A stretch of DNA of 64,000 bases from Anticarsia gemmatalis. Its lineage: Eukaryota; Arthropoda; Insecta; Lepidoptera; Erebidae. The notes beneath the pieces are model-generated. The model was not told where the DNA came from. It worked only from the letters and a program-made list of their open reading frames with translations, and did no database searches. Position 1 is the first letter of the stretch. Each line of letters opens with the position of its first letter. Below are positions 13,427-25,308 of the stretch, piece by piece. The DNA is taken from positions 2,170,001 to 2,234,000 of the forward strand of contig NC_134758.1 of assembly GCF_050436995.1 (NCBI RefSeq), given 5' to 3'. Position numbers and translations under genes: made by a program.

Positions 13427-15878
13427 ATAAGTAGTGTACATCCTTAGTCGTTAGCTACAAATCCCTTGGCATGCCGCGACAGTGTGCGCTATGCCTTACT
13501 CTGCCGCTACTCTGTTAATGTAGATTAAGTTCACTCGCACTTGAAGACTCTTGGCGGTTCAAGGAGAGGTGCCCTTACTGTGTCCTTGTGCCAATTTGCG
13601 TTTAATAACAAATATAACCTTACTACGCAGTTGTTCTGAGAAAATGCACTTTGGGTAGCGTTCTCTCTTTCTTTTGTTAATGTTTTCTCGAATCTCTCAC
13701 TTTCTGGGAATGTGAATTTGTTTTGGCAGATGTCTTATAGGAAATTTAAGCGGAGTTGTTTCGCGATTTTTTTATGAACTGACAATATACTTTTTATTCA
13801 GTGTAGGTGAAGCTTTACTTACGAGTAAAATGATTTATTTTGTGTTTATACATAATTTAAAGGATTGTGATTACTTCCTGCCCTTGGTTTTTTAAATATT
13901 TTTGACTCTTTGTCAACAATATTTCTTCCAAACTTCCAATATAGAATCCATAACATTTACATTAAGTACTCAAAATCTCTTATTCTACGCTAATATTATA
14001 ACCTAACATTTAATCACTTTACGACTTTAACAAGCATAATTAAGAAGCTAAATTCCAAGTTAGTATCCAAACAGACGTTTTTTCGGTACTGTCTGGCTGG
14101 TGCGTATGTACTGAGGTCCCGGCCGTCCTTGCCCGTCCTTCCAGGATACGCACACAGCCGTGCCGTTCACACTCTATCATAGAGCAGTCACCGATTAACG
14201 GGGTTATGCAACTTTACCCAAGGTCTGTGGTGACTTTTGAAGTCGCATTTTGGCGTTTTAAACTGTCTTTTCACCCGTGTGAAAATTTTTGAAGGTTGTG
14301 ACTGTGAAGCTTGTAATGTCTCTTCTGCCTGTGTTATGCTTTTTCTCATAGTTGCTTGGGATGGATTTTTTTAAATTAAGCCTACTGGCAAGACTTTTAA
14401 AAAACTACAGACTATGTCAGCCTCATAGGGAAACTTACAATAAAATACAAAAAAAAAAAACAATTGATTCTAAAATTCTAATAAAATGAAATTCTATTCA
14501 AAACCTTGGGGTATTTGAGACCATTTTTAAAAATTTAAGTACGACAAGCTATTCCTGAGATTATTGTTTTGATCGTCACCTCCCTACCCGATAGTACTAG
14601 GCTGCAATTTGTCTGTAGCTTATTTAGTAGCGCCAAGTATTTCAGTACTCACCAATTTTCCTACTTAAAGATCTGCTCGATAGGATACTAAGGCCAGGAT
14701 AAATGATACTTTACAATAGATTATTGCGCTGTTCGTAAAGAGATGGTTCAATACTTAGGGGTAGGTTTGTGTCAGCCATATTAAATTCGCACTTAGAGCA
14801 GAGATTAGTGACCTTTCTATTACGGTTTGCGTGTATTTTATGACTGTAATTTCTTCATTTAAAATGTGATTTTATGGACTTATAAAGCCGCCTTTTTTAT
14901 GACTCACAGCTGTGCAGTTATAAAATTACTATTTAATACTGCAAGGTCGAAGTTCAGATACCTTCGAACACTTTTATTTTGCATTTGGCTTTTAATTTTT
15001 TAGTATGTTTTAGCATTAATGGACTGAGCGGTGAGTAACAGTCTATGCTTTAGTCTGTACAAATACATGTTTTAAAGTAGTGAGGCCTATCTATATAAAT
15101 TTTTAGTCGACCAAAATTCTGTTTCAGTCGTTAACTATTAATAAGTCAGAACAAAAACCTTATTAACTTGAAATAACTTTAACATAACATTGACCATCAT
15201 TCGAAAGAGCCATATTTTATACAGATCACAGCATGTACAAGTTATTACACGAACAATCTCGAACAGTTTTTCCCCCTCCCGTCTGCCACAGTACGCGCGC
15301 ACCAAACTTCGTTATGCCCTTGCCTGTCCTAATATTAAGAAAAACCTTTTATCCACAATACCATTTAGCTGAAATACCCTCAGGATGAATAACTACGAAC
15401 TACTTATGTATTTTTATTTGTTACAATTTGAATATTAAGTTGGTTTTGCCACTTTTTTGTGGGGTTTTCTATTTGGCTGTTTGTTTGTGGCAGACTGTTT
15501 GTTTTTGTTCTTTGTTGTCAAGTTTTAAACACGTTAATTTTAATACAGATAAAGATAGCCTTAAAGGACGAATTTGTTTATTTTGAACACAATAAACTGA
15601 TTTTTACTTAAGATGATGAACCTAATGAAAATCAGAACGGATAATATTCCTCCAATTATATTCATATTTTATCACTAAACTTACCCAAAAGAACTTTACA
15701 CAAACAATAAGCAAGCCCATCATGCTAAGAATGACAAGCATAGTCATTTCATAGTAACCAATCAACTGCTCCACAAACGAACAGCCTATTCCCTCAAAGT
15801 TATAATATGAAAGTACCTGAAACATTTCTAATATACTTTTTGTCCCGTTCAGTGCGGTCGTACCGAATCGTCTACGCC
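13427..15878. other. No supported gene; scattered CpG-richer patches
   Basis: Short C-rich, CpG-containing patches occur near 13470-13600, 14090-14250 and 15265-15330. None forms a splice-bounded exon. A poly-A run near 14450 could be the end of an old retroposed sequence. Confidence 0.3.
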
Positions 15879-15913
15879 CTTTCGTCTAGCTTTCGTCCTA
15901 ACTTTCGTCCTAG
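15879..15913 (+). repeat. Short tandem repeat, three units of CTTTCGTCYTAR type
   Basis: Three adjacent units are seen: CTTTCGTCTAG, CTTTCGTCCTAA and CTTTCGTCCTAG. No gene is associated. Confidence 0.7.
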
Positions 15914-17439
15914 CCTGCCGTATTGGCTGGATCATTCATGACGTTTCAAGGTTACTCTTTGTGAAGAATTGCCGGGGTTTTCGCAGATTTTTTTGTTAAG
16001 TAGGTTATTTAGGTTTTGAGGTTATTGTGTTACGGTTAAGCATTGTTTTGGCGGGTAAATGTGCTGTAATTTAGTCGTATCGCCTTCTTATTTCCCATTT
16101 TCCATTGAGCTAAGTCTATATTCGCGGTTCAAAGCGGCCTATTAGCAGTTTTGAGTAATACAAAGGTACTTTAAATTGTGTCGCTACGTTAGCTAAAGAT
16201 TTCTGTTAGTTGGTTGTTGTATGTAATGTTTTAAAGTGCATACGGCGATTCGACAGTGTCTTACACTAGATAATAGACTTTACTCCCCACAACTATCTAT
16301 AACAAATTCTTGCTTAAAAATTACTACGCAGAAACTTATCAAAAGTAAAACATTCAAACAGTTTCATTTTTTAAATTAACCAGTTAGTTTTCATCCTTCA
16401 TAAATTCACGCTATTTGTCCAACTGTCACATTTAACCGTTATTAAGGGCAAAATAATAAACGAAACAAAATCTTATTTACCGTTTCATTTAGTGTGTGAT
16501 TTTGTACGACTAAATATCTTGAAGAATTCATGTCTTTCAACGTATTCACGTTAAAAATGATATATGTGTTGGCTCAGTCACGTACACTCATCGTCTGTTG
16601 CATTTTGTATTGATCGCGGTTTGTCTGTCTGTATTAAACTAATATATTTGTTTTTGATTTTATTTTATAGTATTTTCTTAATAATATTCTGTCTTACTTG
16701 CTTCCGAAGATTTGCCGTTTTCTTCTTCAAAGTCTCTCTGAAGAGCGCCATGTTCATTGACCGCTTGTAAGGAGGAAGAAATACCAACTTATAAATTATT
16801 TTTAAGTCAACTTTACCTATACTTCTTGCCAAACAAGTATAGTACAGTAAGATTATCATACTGCTTGGTACACATGCTAAAAATCTTTCAATCATTATTT
16901 AGTTTAGATTATTACTTACCTGTTTTATTTATATCACTATTTGTAGGTACTTTTTCTTTAATTCTAACGATTACTTTTCGTGTATTTCAAACTCAGTACT
17001 GAAATTTTCCTCAATAACTTTTCGCCCGTTATTCATAATCTTTAGTAGGGACTTCAAAATACGTTTATTTACATCCATACCTTACCTGTTCTGACGCACG
17101 ACAGTATTTAAAAATATAATACCAACATTTACTATAACTCAGTATAAAATATAGTCAGTAATGACAATTTCGGTCGGAGTGGCCGCTATTCGGCGCGGCT
17201 ATTTTGAGAGACGGAACCCGGTGGAATGGCTTGTATATCTATATTTAAAACTATGTCTACAGCCGGCAAATATTCGGGTCAAACTATTAGGAGAATTAGG
17301 CTCTACGGATACAATAGTAAACGCATTTTTGTGGAAACATTTCGGCTATTTATGCGCTGGCTTTGTCCATTTCGTAAGAGATACAGTTTAAGGTGCTAAT
17401 AGACTTATGATTTTCCGTAGTTACATACAATACTGCACA
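15914..17439. other. No supported gene
   Basis: Overlapping hydrophobic open frames (16564-16770, 16757-17002) and one at 17161-17391 have the low-complexity composition expected by chance in AT-rich DNA. None has a motif or splice context. Confidence 0.4.
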
Positions 17440-17479
17440 GTAGTTTTACTCGGAGGCTTGTCCCATAACCAGTAGTCCC

Positions 17480-17572
17480 AAATAGCTGGCGTGGTGGCCT
17501 CATAGCCTAGCCCTTTACTTATTTCGGGAGAAGACCTATGCCCAGTAATGGGCCAGTATTAAGATAAATTTA
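17480..17572 (+). repeat. SINE tail fragment
   Basis: 'agctggcgtggtggcc…cctagccc…cgggagaagacc…gcccagtaatgggcc' follows the 3' half of the SINE at 61990-62308 in the same order. The tRNA-like head is absent. Confidence 0.7.
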
Positions 17573-18184
17573 TTTATTTATGATTAAAAAACAAATAAGG
17601 ACATGTTTTGTAGGTTAAAGTCAACAAACTAAACAAAGCAAAATCCACAACTTAAAGGTTCCCAGAATTAAACTTGATCGGTGTGTCACTTTGAATAAAA
17701 CTAACGGCTCGATCCGCAATTTGATAAACGATACTCTAGGTTTTGTAATTTTTGAATTACAAGTTTTGTTGTCATAACGGCAATTTAATGATGATTTTAT
17801 CTCATCGGTGATGATGAGCTTGTGATATAATCTCGTTTGAATATATCTTGTTTGACGTAGACAATTGCATGAAGTAGGAGTAGCCAATTGGGTAGTTGAC
17901 TGGGTTAACGAAAAATTGTTAAACCCATACTCGTAAAAGAATCATCCAAAATTCTCAGACTATGTAGCTTTTTTTCGTAAATAATGGTGAAATTGTAATT
18001 TACAGACTGAAACACTTTATTAAACACTCTTTTGATCTTAACGAAAATATGACAAAGTGACGTCACTACGTCGTATTTCTATACTAAAATGTGTTTTTGA
18101 CATTTCATGAAGAGTAGCTGAGTGGTAAGCAACTACCCTAATATCGTATAAGAAACTCTTAATACCTTGAAGGCATATGGTTTA
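17573..18184. other. No gene recognised
   Basis: AT-rich sequence. The 88-codon minus-strand frame at 17621-17887 shows no motif or splice context. Confidence 0.4.
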
Positions 18185-18391
18185 CTAGCTTTCACCCGCA
18201 ACTTCGTCCGCCACCTGAATTTTCTCATGGAAATGCGTCATTTTCCCGGGGTAAAAAGTAGCCTATGTCCTTTCTCGGATATCACAATATCTCTATACCA
18301 AATTTCATGCAAATTGGTTCAGTAGTTTAGGCGTGATTGAGTAACAGACAGACAGACAGAGTTACTTTCGCATTTATAATATTAGTATGGA
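18185..18391 (-). mobile_element. Helitron-like non-autonomous element
   Basis: This minus-strand copy is about 207 bp. It starts A|TCCATACTAATATTATAA, then a CTGTCTGTCTGT run, 'acgcctaaactactgaacc', 'ccccgggaaaatgacgc', and ends in 'gggtgaaagCTAG'. It is close in length and sequence to the + strand copy at 45021-45228. Non-coding. Confidence 0.82.
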
Positions 18392-19557
18392 TTCATTTCA
18401 GCTTACCTATTCTACCCAAGTACCTAAGTTACATAAAAGTTAAGCTACTGTAGCACGATTTCCTACAGTCGGTCCTATCGACTAGGACGTTTGTTATCTA
18501 AAATTACTATAAAAATATTCCTTCCGAAATCTGTAACGGAACGCCAATCAGTTTTTCATACAAATTGTGCCCACAACCGAGTTATAAAAATGGTAGCAAC
18601 TATAAAAGCTAAGGCTTGTCTTTAGTAAGTAAACAGTAGATAGATAGGACATTGAAAACGGCAGTTAATGATCCCAAAATATGTTGCAACACCATGCAAT
18701 CGATATACGGTACAAAAACTGTAATGTATACTAAGTTGTTGGCAACATTATACCTCTTTGTCGGCAGTTCACAATAGAAATACCGTAAGGTGTAAAAAAC
18801 AGTCAAATGTGACCAGATGACAATGTATCATGTGTCCTTTATACTAAACTTTTTAAACGAAATTTGTTAAAGTGTAAAGTACAGGTGGTTGTTTCTTTTA
18901 CTGAAAAATAAAGTACTTTTGCGGACGTTGAACTTGGAACTTGCGTATTTTTTACAGTATCGTCTGGTTTATTGGTTTTTAAATGTATTGTAGTTTGTTT
19001 TTATATACAACAAATATAAAGGATGGAGTAGAATATTAAGAAGTTAACAAAAGTGTGCATCATGGTTACAAGATACTGGATACTGATACGGTACCTACGA
19101 ATCGTTGTATTAGTAAAGAAAAATATTGTTTTTTCTCTAAATTGTTGGGATAAAAACACAATAATATATTTTTTTTAATGTCGTTAATTCAATTGTATTC
19201 CTTTTATAATTGCTTACATTATAAAAAGCGTCTATGAAAATACATTCAATGAGATTAATAAGACTAAAATCAGAAGTGGTATTTCGTGTACTTTACATTT
19301 TCGTGAACTTAGTAAAACTACTGAAAACAATAACACGGTTAAATAACAACTTATGTACATTTTTGTGTGGAAATTCCAGTTATAATGAGGTTTTCTATGC
19401 AAATGTAAATGTGTTGCAGTGATGGGGGTTTCCTTATCCACGGTGCAACGAACACATAACGGCGCACAGATAATATTAATGATCGTTATTATAATTTTAT
19501 TGTTCTATGGTGTAATCATAGCGATTGAAATAATTTATGACTCTTGTTTTAAGAATA
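18392..19557. other. No gene recognised
   Basis: Open frames at 18609-18806 and the overlapping pair at 19232-19441 lack splice context and motifs. Confidence 0.4.
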
Positions 19558-19662
19558 CTAGTCGGAATTCATCTTAAAGGGTTCAGTAGTAATTGCGTGA
19601 AATTGTAACAAGCATCCATACATACATTCTCACAAAATTTCGCATTTATAATATTAGTAAGA
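19558..19662 (-). mobile_element. Helitron-like element, internally deleted
   Basis: Both termini are present on the minus strand (A|TCTTACTAATATTATAAATG at the 5' end, CTAG at the 3' end), but only about 105 bp remain, so the middle has been lost relative to the 207-bp copies. Confidence 0.65.
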
Positions 19663-20210
19663 TAGTAGGATTTTTTATTTTGTCTAGATTTTTTAGTCTT
19701 AGATTTTAACACTTATAATTGAATATTGAACACCCTACTAAAGTCTTTGGTACCTTTGATAAAATTACAATCTTTTATGGCTAATATCTATTATCTTTTT
19801 TCATTGGAGCAAAGGCTATTTTTCACAGAAAAACAGGTGGCTACATATAATAAAACTCCTTTTACATACCATTTTGACATTCCACACATTATAACAATTC
19901 GATAATTTAATTTCTTAAACAGGAAATAGCACCATCAGTAATAATTAATGAGTTTTTTTAAACACAATGCTAATATTTATAACCCTACTCAGTACATGGA
20001 CCTAACACCTTGCGTTCCTTTAATTGCCATTGTATAAGTGATAATTCATTAAAAATTAATTACTTTAAATAAAAACTCGGCTTATACCGTGACGGTGACT
20101 ATACAAACAACTAGTTTTATTGATTTAAAGGCTATAACTTGAGTTTTATTGTGCTCACCCCCCTTTATATATGGGTGCGTTAATGACCACCTCCTGTATA
20201 TACGTACAAT

Positions 20211-20409
20211 TATACTGTTATTATAAATGCGAAAGTCTGTCTGTCAACGCCTTCACAGTGAAACTGCTGAACTGATTTTGATAGAAGTTTGCGAAGAGAT
20301 AGATGAAAACCTGGTACTAAAATTTGTTTTTTTTTTCTTTTCAAAGTCTTCTTGTAGGGTAAAATGGCATGAAACTTTGTAAGCGAGTGAAGCCACGGGG
20401 GTCAGCTAG
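20211..20409 (+). mobile_element. Helitron-like non-autonomous element
   Basis: It contains 'tgttattataaatgcgaaagtctgtctgtc', 'gctgaactgattttgat' and the terminus GGGTCAGCTAG|T. The last bases match the CTAG|T rule. The 5' boundary is approximate. Confidence 0.65.
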
Positions 20410-20752
20410 TAGTTAATATTAATGTAGCTTTATTATCACTTGTACAGTCGGACCCATGGTTTTATTAGTCACACGTCATTAAAATTTTCATAATAATAAA
20501 ATTTGAATGTCTTAATGTAATGGTATTATATTCATGGTGACTGCACGAAAATATTTGTTGTTTCTTACTTAATAAAATTTATATCTTTTTTAGTACGATT
20601 TAATTGTTTGAGGGGTTTCCTGCGTTTTACATGGGTTTATTAAGTTTTATTTTATGTACATTACAACGCTATTACCACCTATTTTGATAGTTATACATAA
20701 TTATAATTAAATTAATTATAGTAAAAAGACATTACATACTTGACGTCGTTTT

Positions 20753-21011
20753 AGGGTTACGTACCCAATGGATAAAAACTGGATCCTATTACTGCACATA
20801 CATACTTTGCTGTTAGTCTGTCTGTCACCAGGCTGCATCTCATGATAGTGTAACCGTGATAGTAAGATTATTTTCACAGCTATGGTGCCGCTGTTGCCCC
20901 TGCGCAGCCAATTTGAAGATTTGAATAAAATGTGATATTGTTGCCGTTTTTATAAATTGTTGTACGGAACCCTTCTTGCGTGAGCCCAACTCACACTTGA
21001 CCGACTTTATT
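20753..21011 (+). repeat. Dispersed lepidopteran repeat with 'gtacggaaccct' signature
   Basis: The inverse pair AGGGTTACGTAC (20753) and GTACGGAACCCT (20962) bounds a segment with a short CTGTCTGTC run. It is followed by 'gcgtgagcccaactcacacttgaccgacttt', a tail familiar from many lepidopteran repeats. Non-coding; class not settled. Confidence 0.6.
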
Positions 21012-21979
21012 TAAAAAGTAGCCGTTTTACGTTTACAATGGAACAAAACTTAGCTTAGTTATTCTCATTGATAAATTTAAACAAATGCTGAAAAGAATAC
21101 AGTTGATTAAGTTAGCACAAAACATTTTTACTTTAAACTAAAAATACACCTGAGATTTTAAATAATAAAGTTTTGAATAGAATATATTTTGAAAAGAAAA
21201 CTTACAAATAGTTGTTACTTGAAGCTGATTTGCATTCTAAAACTAACTAACTTTAAACTTTATCAAAAGAACAACTTTTGTATACAGAAAGTGGTAAGGT
21301 TTTTTTGACCTCGACTGTACTGTTGACGACAAAAATATGTTAACTCTTTCGCATTTTCAAACCTCTTTTTTATTAATAAAACAAAAAAATATACATGTAT
21401 GCTGCAAAACTGTCTTATAATCACTGACTTCTCGCTTTTCATAGCGACATTTTCATACAAAAAAAATAGTTTTAACCCTGTGTGATTGTAAACATGTTTT
21501 TGCTCACAACTGTACGTTAAGGTGAATGACCGAGCTCATTCAATTGTCTTCTCCTATAAAGATTAATATCTAAACAGTTCACATTTAGTAACTTATTATG
21601 GCTTTTAAATAATTTTGTAATCGTTTTTTATTGTTACCCATCAAAATTTACGTGCGTAACGTGATTATTTTCCAAAAGTACATGTTTTGTATATAAGGAG
21701 CTAATTGTTTGTTTTTACTGCTTTTACGCAAAAACTACTAGGCTAATTGTAAAGGGATTTTGTAAGTTATTAATCTTAGAGTAATTATGCTAATTCATAA
21801 TAGTTTCCCATTTAGTTTCTCATTTTTACTGAGTATGAACATTTCTAATGTTTTACGTTACAAACATACAAACAACGGACAAGATAAGACAGGACAGAAA
21901 TTACAATATTTTTGCGACAGCACAAAGATTTATTGTGATTTGGATTCAAACTTATTTAACGCTAGTTAGCTATTATACA

Positions 21980-22177
21980 CTAGCTGTTCACCCGCAGCTT
22001 CGCCTTTGTGGAATTTCACCCCCTTCAGGAGGAAATTTCCAAAAATCCTCTCATAGTGCTCCTCTACACTTCCTAAGGAATCTTCATACCAAATTTCAAC
22101 TTTCTACGCTAGTAGTTTCAGCTGTGCGTTGTTCGTCAGTCAGTCACTCTGTAACGGAAGAGTTTTATACATGTTGA
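21980..22177 (-). mobile_element. Helitron-like element, second subfamily
   Basis: On the minus strand it begins A|TC, passes through 'gagtgactgactgacg', 'cgcacagctgaaac' and 'ttgaaatttggtatgaag', and ends 'ctgcgggtgaacagCTAG'. It resembles the copy at 46237-46456. The 109-codon open frame at 21848-22177 is a by-product of this repeat. Confidence 0.7.
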
Positions 22178-23686
22178 TGGCAAACTGGTCACTTTCCCAA
22201 TGAGCTACAGGTACAGTCAAACGCATAAACATGAACATTCCCGCGGTAGGGTGGCTACAGATATAAACTTGTGTATATTCTAATTATCATTATAATTAAG
22301 ACGCTTGTTTATATCGTATATAACACATTTGAAGTTCAAATAAAACATTAGATAATTAATGTTTAATTGTTTTGGTTATAAACTGTGATGAAATGGACGC
22401 GGGCCAGTGGTTGGAAAGATAACATTTGTACAGTCGTAGGCATAAATATGTGTGTACTTATTACAAAGGGCCCATGTATGTAGAAAACCCATTTCGACTT
22501 TTTTCAATTGATTCAGTTTCTGTAGGAATCATTGATTTATTAAACAATGCTTACTTAGCATTAGTCAAAGAAATGTCGTGGTTTAGAAAATTGTAACACA
22601 CATATTCAAGCTTAAATCAAAATTTTATGAGAAAAGCTAATAAGAATCAAATTAAGAACCAAAAATTCTACATCAGACATAATAATCTCCATTAGAAATA
22701 AAAAGAAACCACTTTAACCAAAGCAACACCTTAAAAACACAACAACCGTAATCTAAACCAAAAATCGTAACCATATGTTCACATCTTTAACATTAGTAAA
22801 GTATAACAAAAATAAAAAACAGAAAGGGTTCGTCTACCTGCAAGCAAAGTCAGGTGACAGCGCTAGCACAAAAATAAACAGTAAATGAACTCAAGACGCT
22901 TGCGGTCAAACCATCTGTCATACGACATATGGCGTTTTTACGGCCAAACGATTTGTTTATATACTATCCCTTTCTCTCACATGTATAATAGGCTAAGAAA
23001 AAAGTTCTCTCTCTCTTTCCCTCGCCGTTTTCCTTCAAGGTAAGGTAATTGAAATCGAACACTACATGCGGGTTAAGTGAAAGGACTTGTTGACATAGAT
23101 CAGGTTCGCGAATGCAGATGCGCCTTGTACACTTTTTGCCGATAAATATAATTAATAGGAAGTGGAGTTTGTGGTTTTTTGATTCTGTTGGCAATTTTTA
23201 CTTTTGATTGGGCGGAAGTACTTTAGTATTTGTGTTTAAGCTTAAAATACTGAGTAAATAAAAGGAAAGGAATATAAATCGTGTACTGAAAAGATGCTGA
23301 ACATCCGTGGGTAACATTTTGCCAAGTGGACTTAGCCATGTCACAGACATCAAAATAAATTACATCCAAAATTAACGAATCTATAGTAACGAGGCTGTTA
23401 AGCAAGCATACTTTTACTTAAAAAATACCAAGTCCTAGAGTTAAGAAAGTTACAAATAGTAAAAGGAATTATATAAACTTTAGCACTTGTTCCTACGATA
23501 AAAGTAACATTAGAAAATTACCCTATTTTTGTAAACATTTTTATAAACTTTCCTTTCTCTATACCTCTTCATTGAGGCTAGTACTTAATAGGCATAATTA
23601 GTCCCCATCTGCGACCACAAGTAATAATCTTTGCATTTTTTTCCGTAAACCGAGAAAACAATGACCTATCATACACTAGTACATGT
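22178..23686. other. No supported gene
   Basis: AT-rich. The open frames at 22964-23194 and 23223-23405 (minus) show no motif or splice signals. Confidence 0.4.
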
Positions 23687-24040
23687 CATGTTAACTGACG
23701 TTTAAACTCCCGTTTAAATTAATCGGAGTTAAAATATAAACGCTATAAGGTTTGAAGATAAAAATATATACACTATATAGTTCAACAACTTGGCAGAGAG
23801 CATTGTTTGCAATGTTCGCAGCTGTCAGAGGTATACAAAATTTCAAATTTAGACCGTCACAGACCCACAGGCTTATACAGCAGACGGTGAACTGATTTAT
23901 TTATGCTACTTTATTTTGGAAATACAAAGAATTCTTAATTAATGTAATCGTGAATGCCGAAGCTTTCTACTAAGTTGTCGGCCTATAGTTACTTATCATG
24001 TTAACTGAAGTTTAAACTACAGTTAAAATTAATCCAAGTT
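23687..24040. repeat. 44-bp direct repeats flanking a dispersed repeat
   Basis: CATGTTAACTGA…TTTAAACT…TTAATC at 23687-23730 recurs at 23997-24040 in the same orientation with about six differences. Between them, 23785-23992 is homologous to 57961-58204 (shared GAGGTATACAAAATT, CRCAGGCTT, TCTACTAAG). The direct repeats are too long and too diverged for a simple target duplication. Confidence 0.6.
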
Positions 24041-25308
24041 TTATTCATGTTGTAAAGTTAACTGTTATTTTTATTTATTTTATTGTGTGGTTCATTATCA
24101 ATAATGTTTTCAAGTTATGGAATAGAGAAACATGTAAAATGATATGACAATATATTTTGAGTGGAAACGACGTCGTTTTGTTATTAATTTTGTAGAATAA
24201 TGCATTTATTTTTGATTGATTGTGTCTGTTGAAAACCGGAACCGTAAGAATTAACTACATAGTAAAGCTTGATATTAATAGTAATTTTTGAAATTTGATA
24301 TTTTTAAACCATACTTTTTTATAATCCATCATTAACCTACTGTAGACAAGGGTCTCTTTTCGAATTAATAAGTCTATCATCAAAATATGTACTAAAAGAA
24401 TGACTCTTCTGCCCAATATTTTAATGCAATTCAATCGTCATATCAAGTTACATGATAATTAATAAATATTGCCATTTTCTCAACAAAACACTAATTAGAA
24501 TTTCTGGTCAACATAATATTATATGAAAGATCTCGATACCAATATACAAACTAACTGTTTTAACTTTATTAATATTAATCCTTATCACTCCCTACAAGCT
24601 AGGACATCTTCACAGGTGTCTTTTCTACCTACCCTCCAAGGAAGTCGATGTCATGAAGTTATATTTAGCTTGCATATCGTGTTGACACGCAAATAACAGA
24701 CAGGATGACGTGAAAGGTCATAAGAACCGCATCAATATCGGTTCAGCAGATCTCACACTACTGTATTTTATTTATTTCGTTATAATTAAGACGTCTGCTG
24801 TATTTATGTATGAAATAAGTCATTTATTTGCCTGATCATTTCTTTTTATACGAATTAACTACTGGCCTGTCTGGTTTTGCTCGGATAATACAGGGTTACT
24901 CTTAACTAATGAGTCACACCAGCACATCAAAATATGACTATTAAACATACTGCATTTAATTTGTGTACTTATGCTGATAATAATAGTTTTTGTTTTATCA
25001 AAATCGGGTCAAAATTACCGAAGTTACAGCGTTATAAAGTTTCACTGCTTTTTTAAATTTGCGTTGCTTCGCGCGCTATGCGCTGACGTCACGTCGCGAC
25101 AGACATGCTTGTTCGACTGCGGGTGATGCGGAGTTTTGATTTGAAAAATGATTTGCATTTAATATTTAAAGAGTCTGCGTATGTGTATGTGTTATAAATT
25201 GATTAGGACATTATTCTTTATTGTATTAATAAAGCGCGATGGAAGAAGGTTTTGTAAAAGGACAGTCGGGTAACCTACCAAAAGTCGATATTTTTATGGA
25301 CTCGTATA
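24041..25308. other. No supported gene; GC-richer repeat-like patch near 25.0-25.1 kb
   Basis: About 25060-25130 has GCGCGC and TGACGTCAC in AT-rich surroundings. It resembles, in part inverted, the 28190-28340 patch beyond the 25309-27538 element. This hints that an older repeat may surround the element. Confidence 0.3.
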
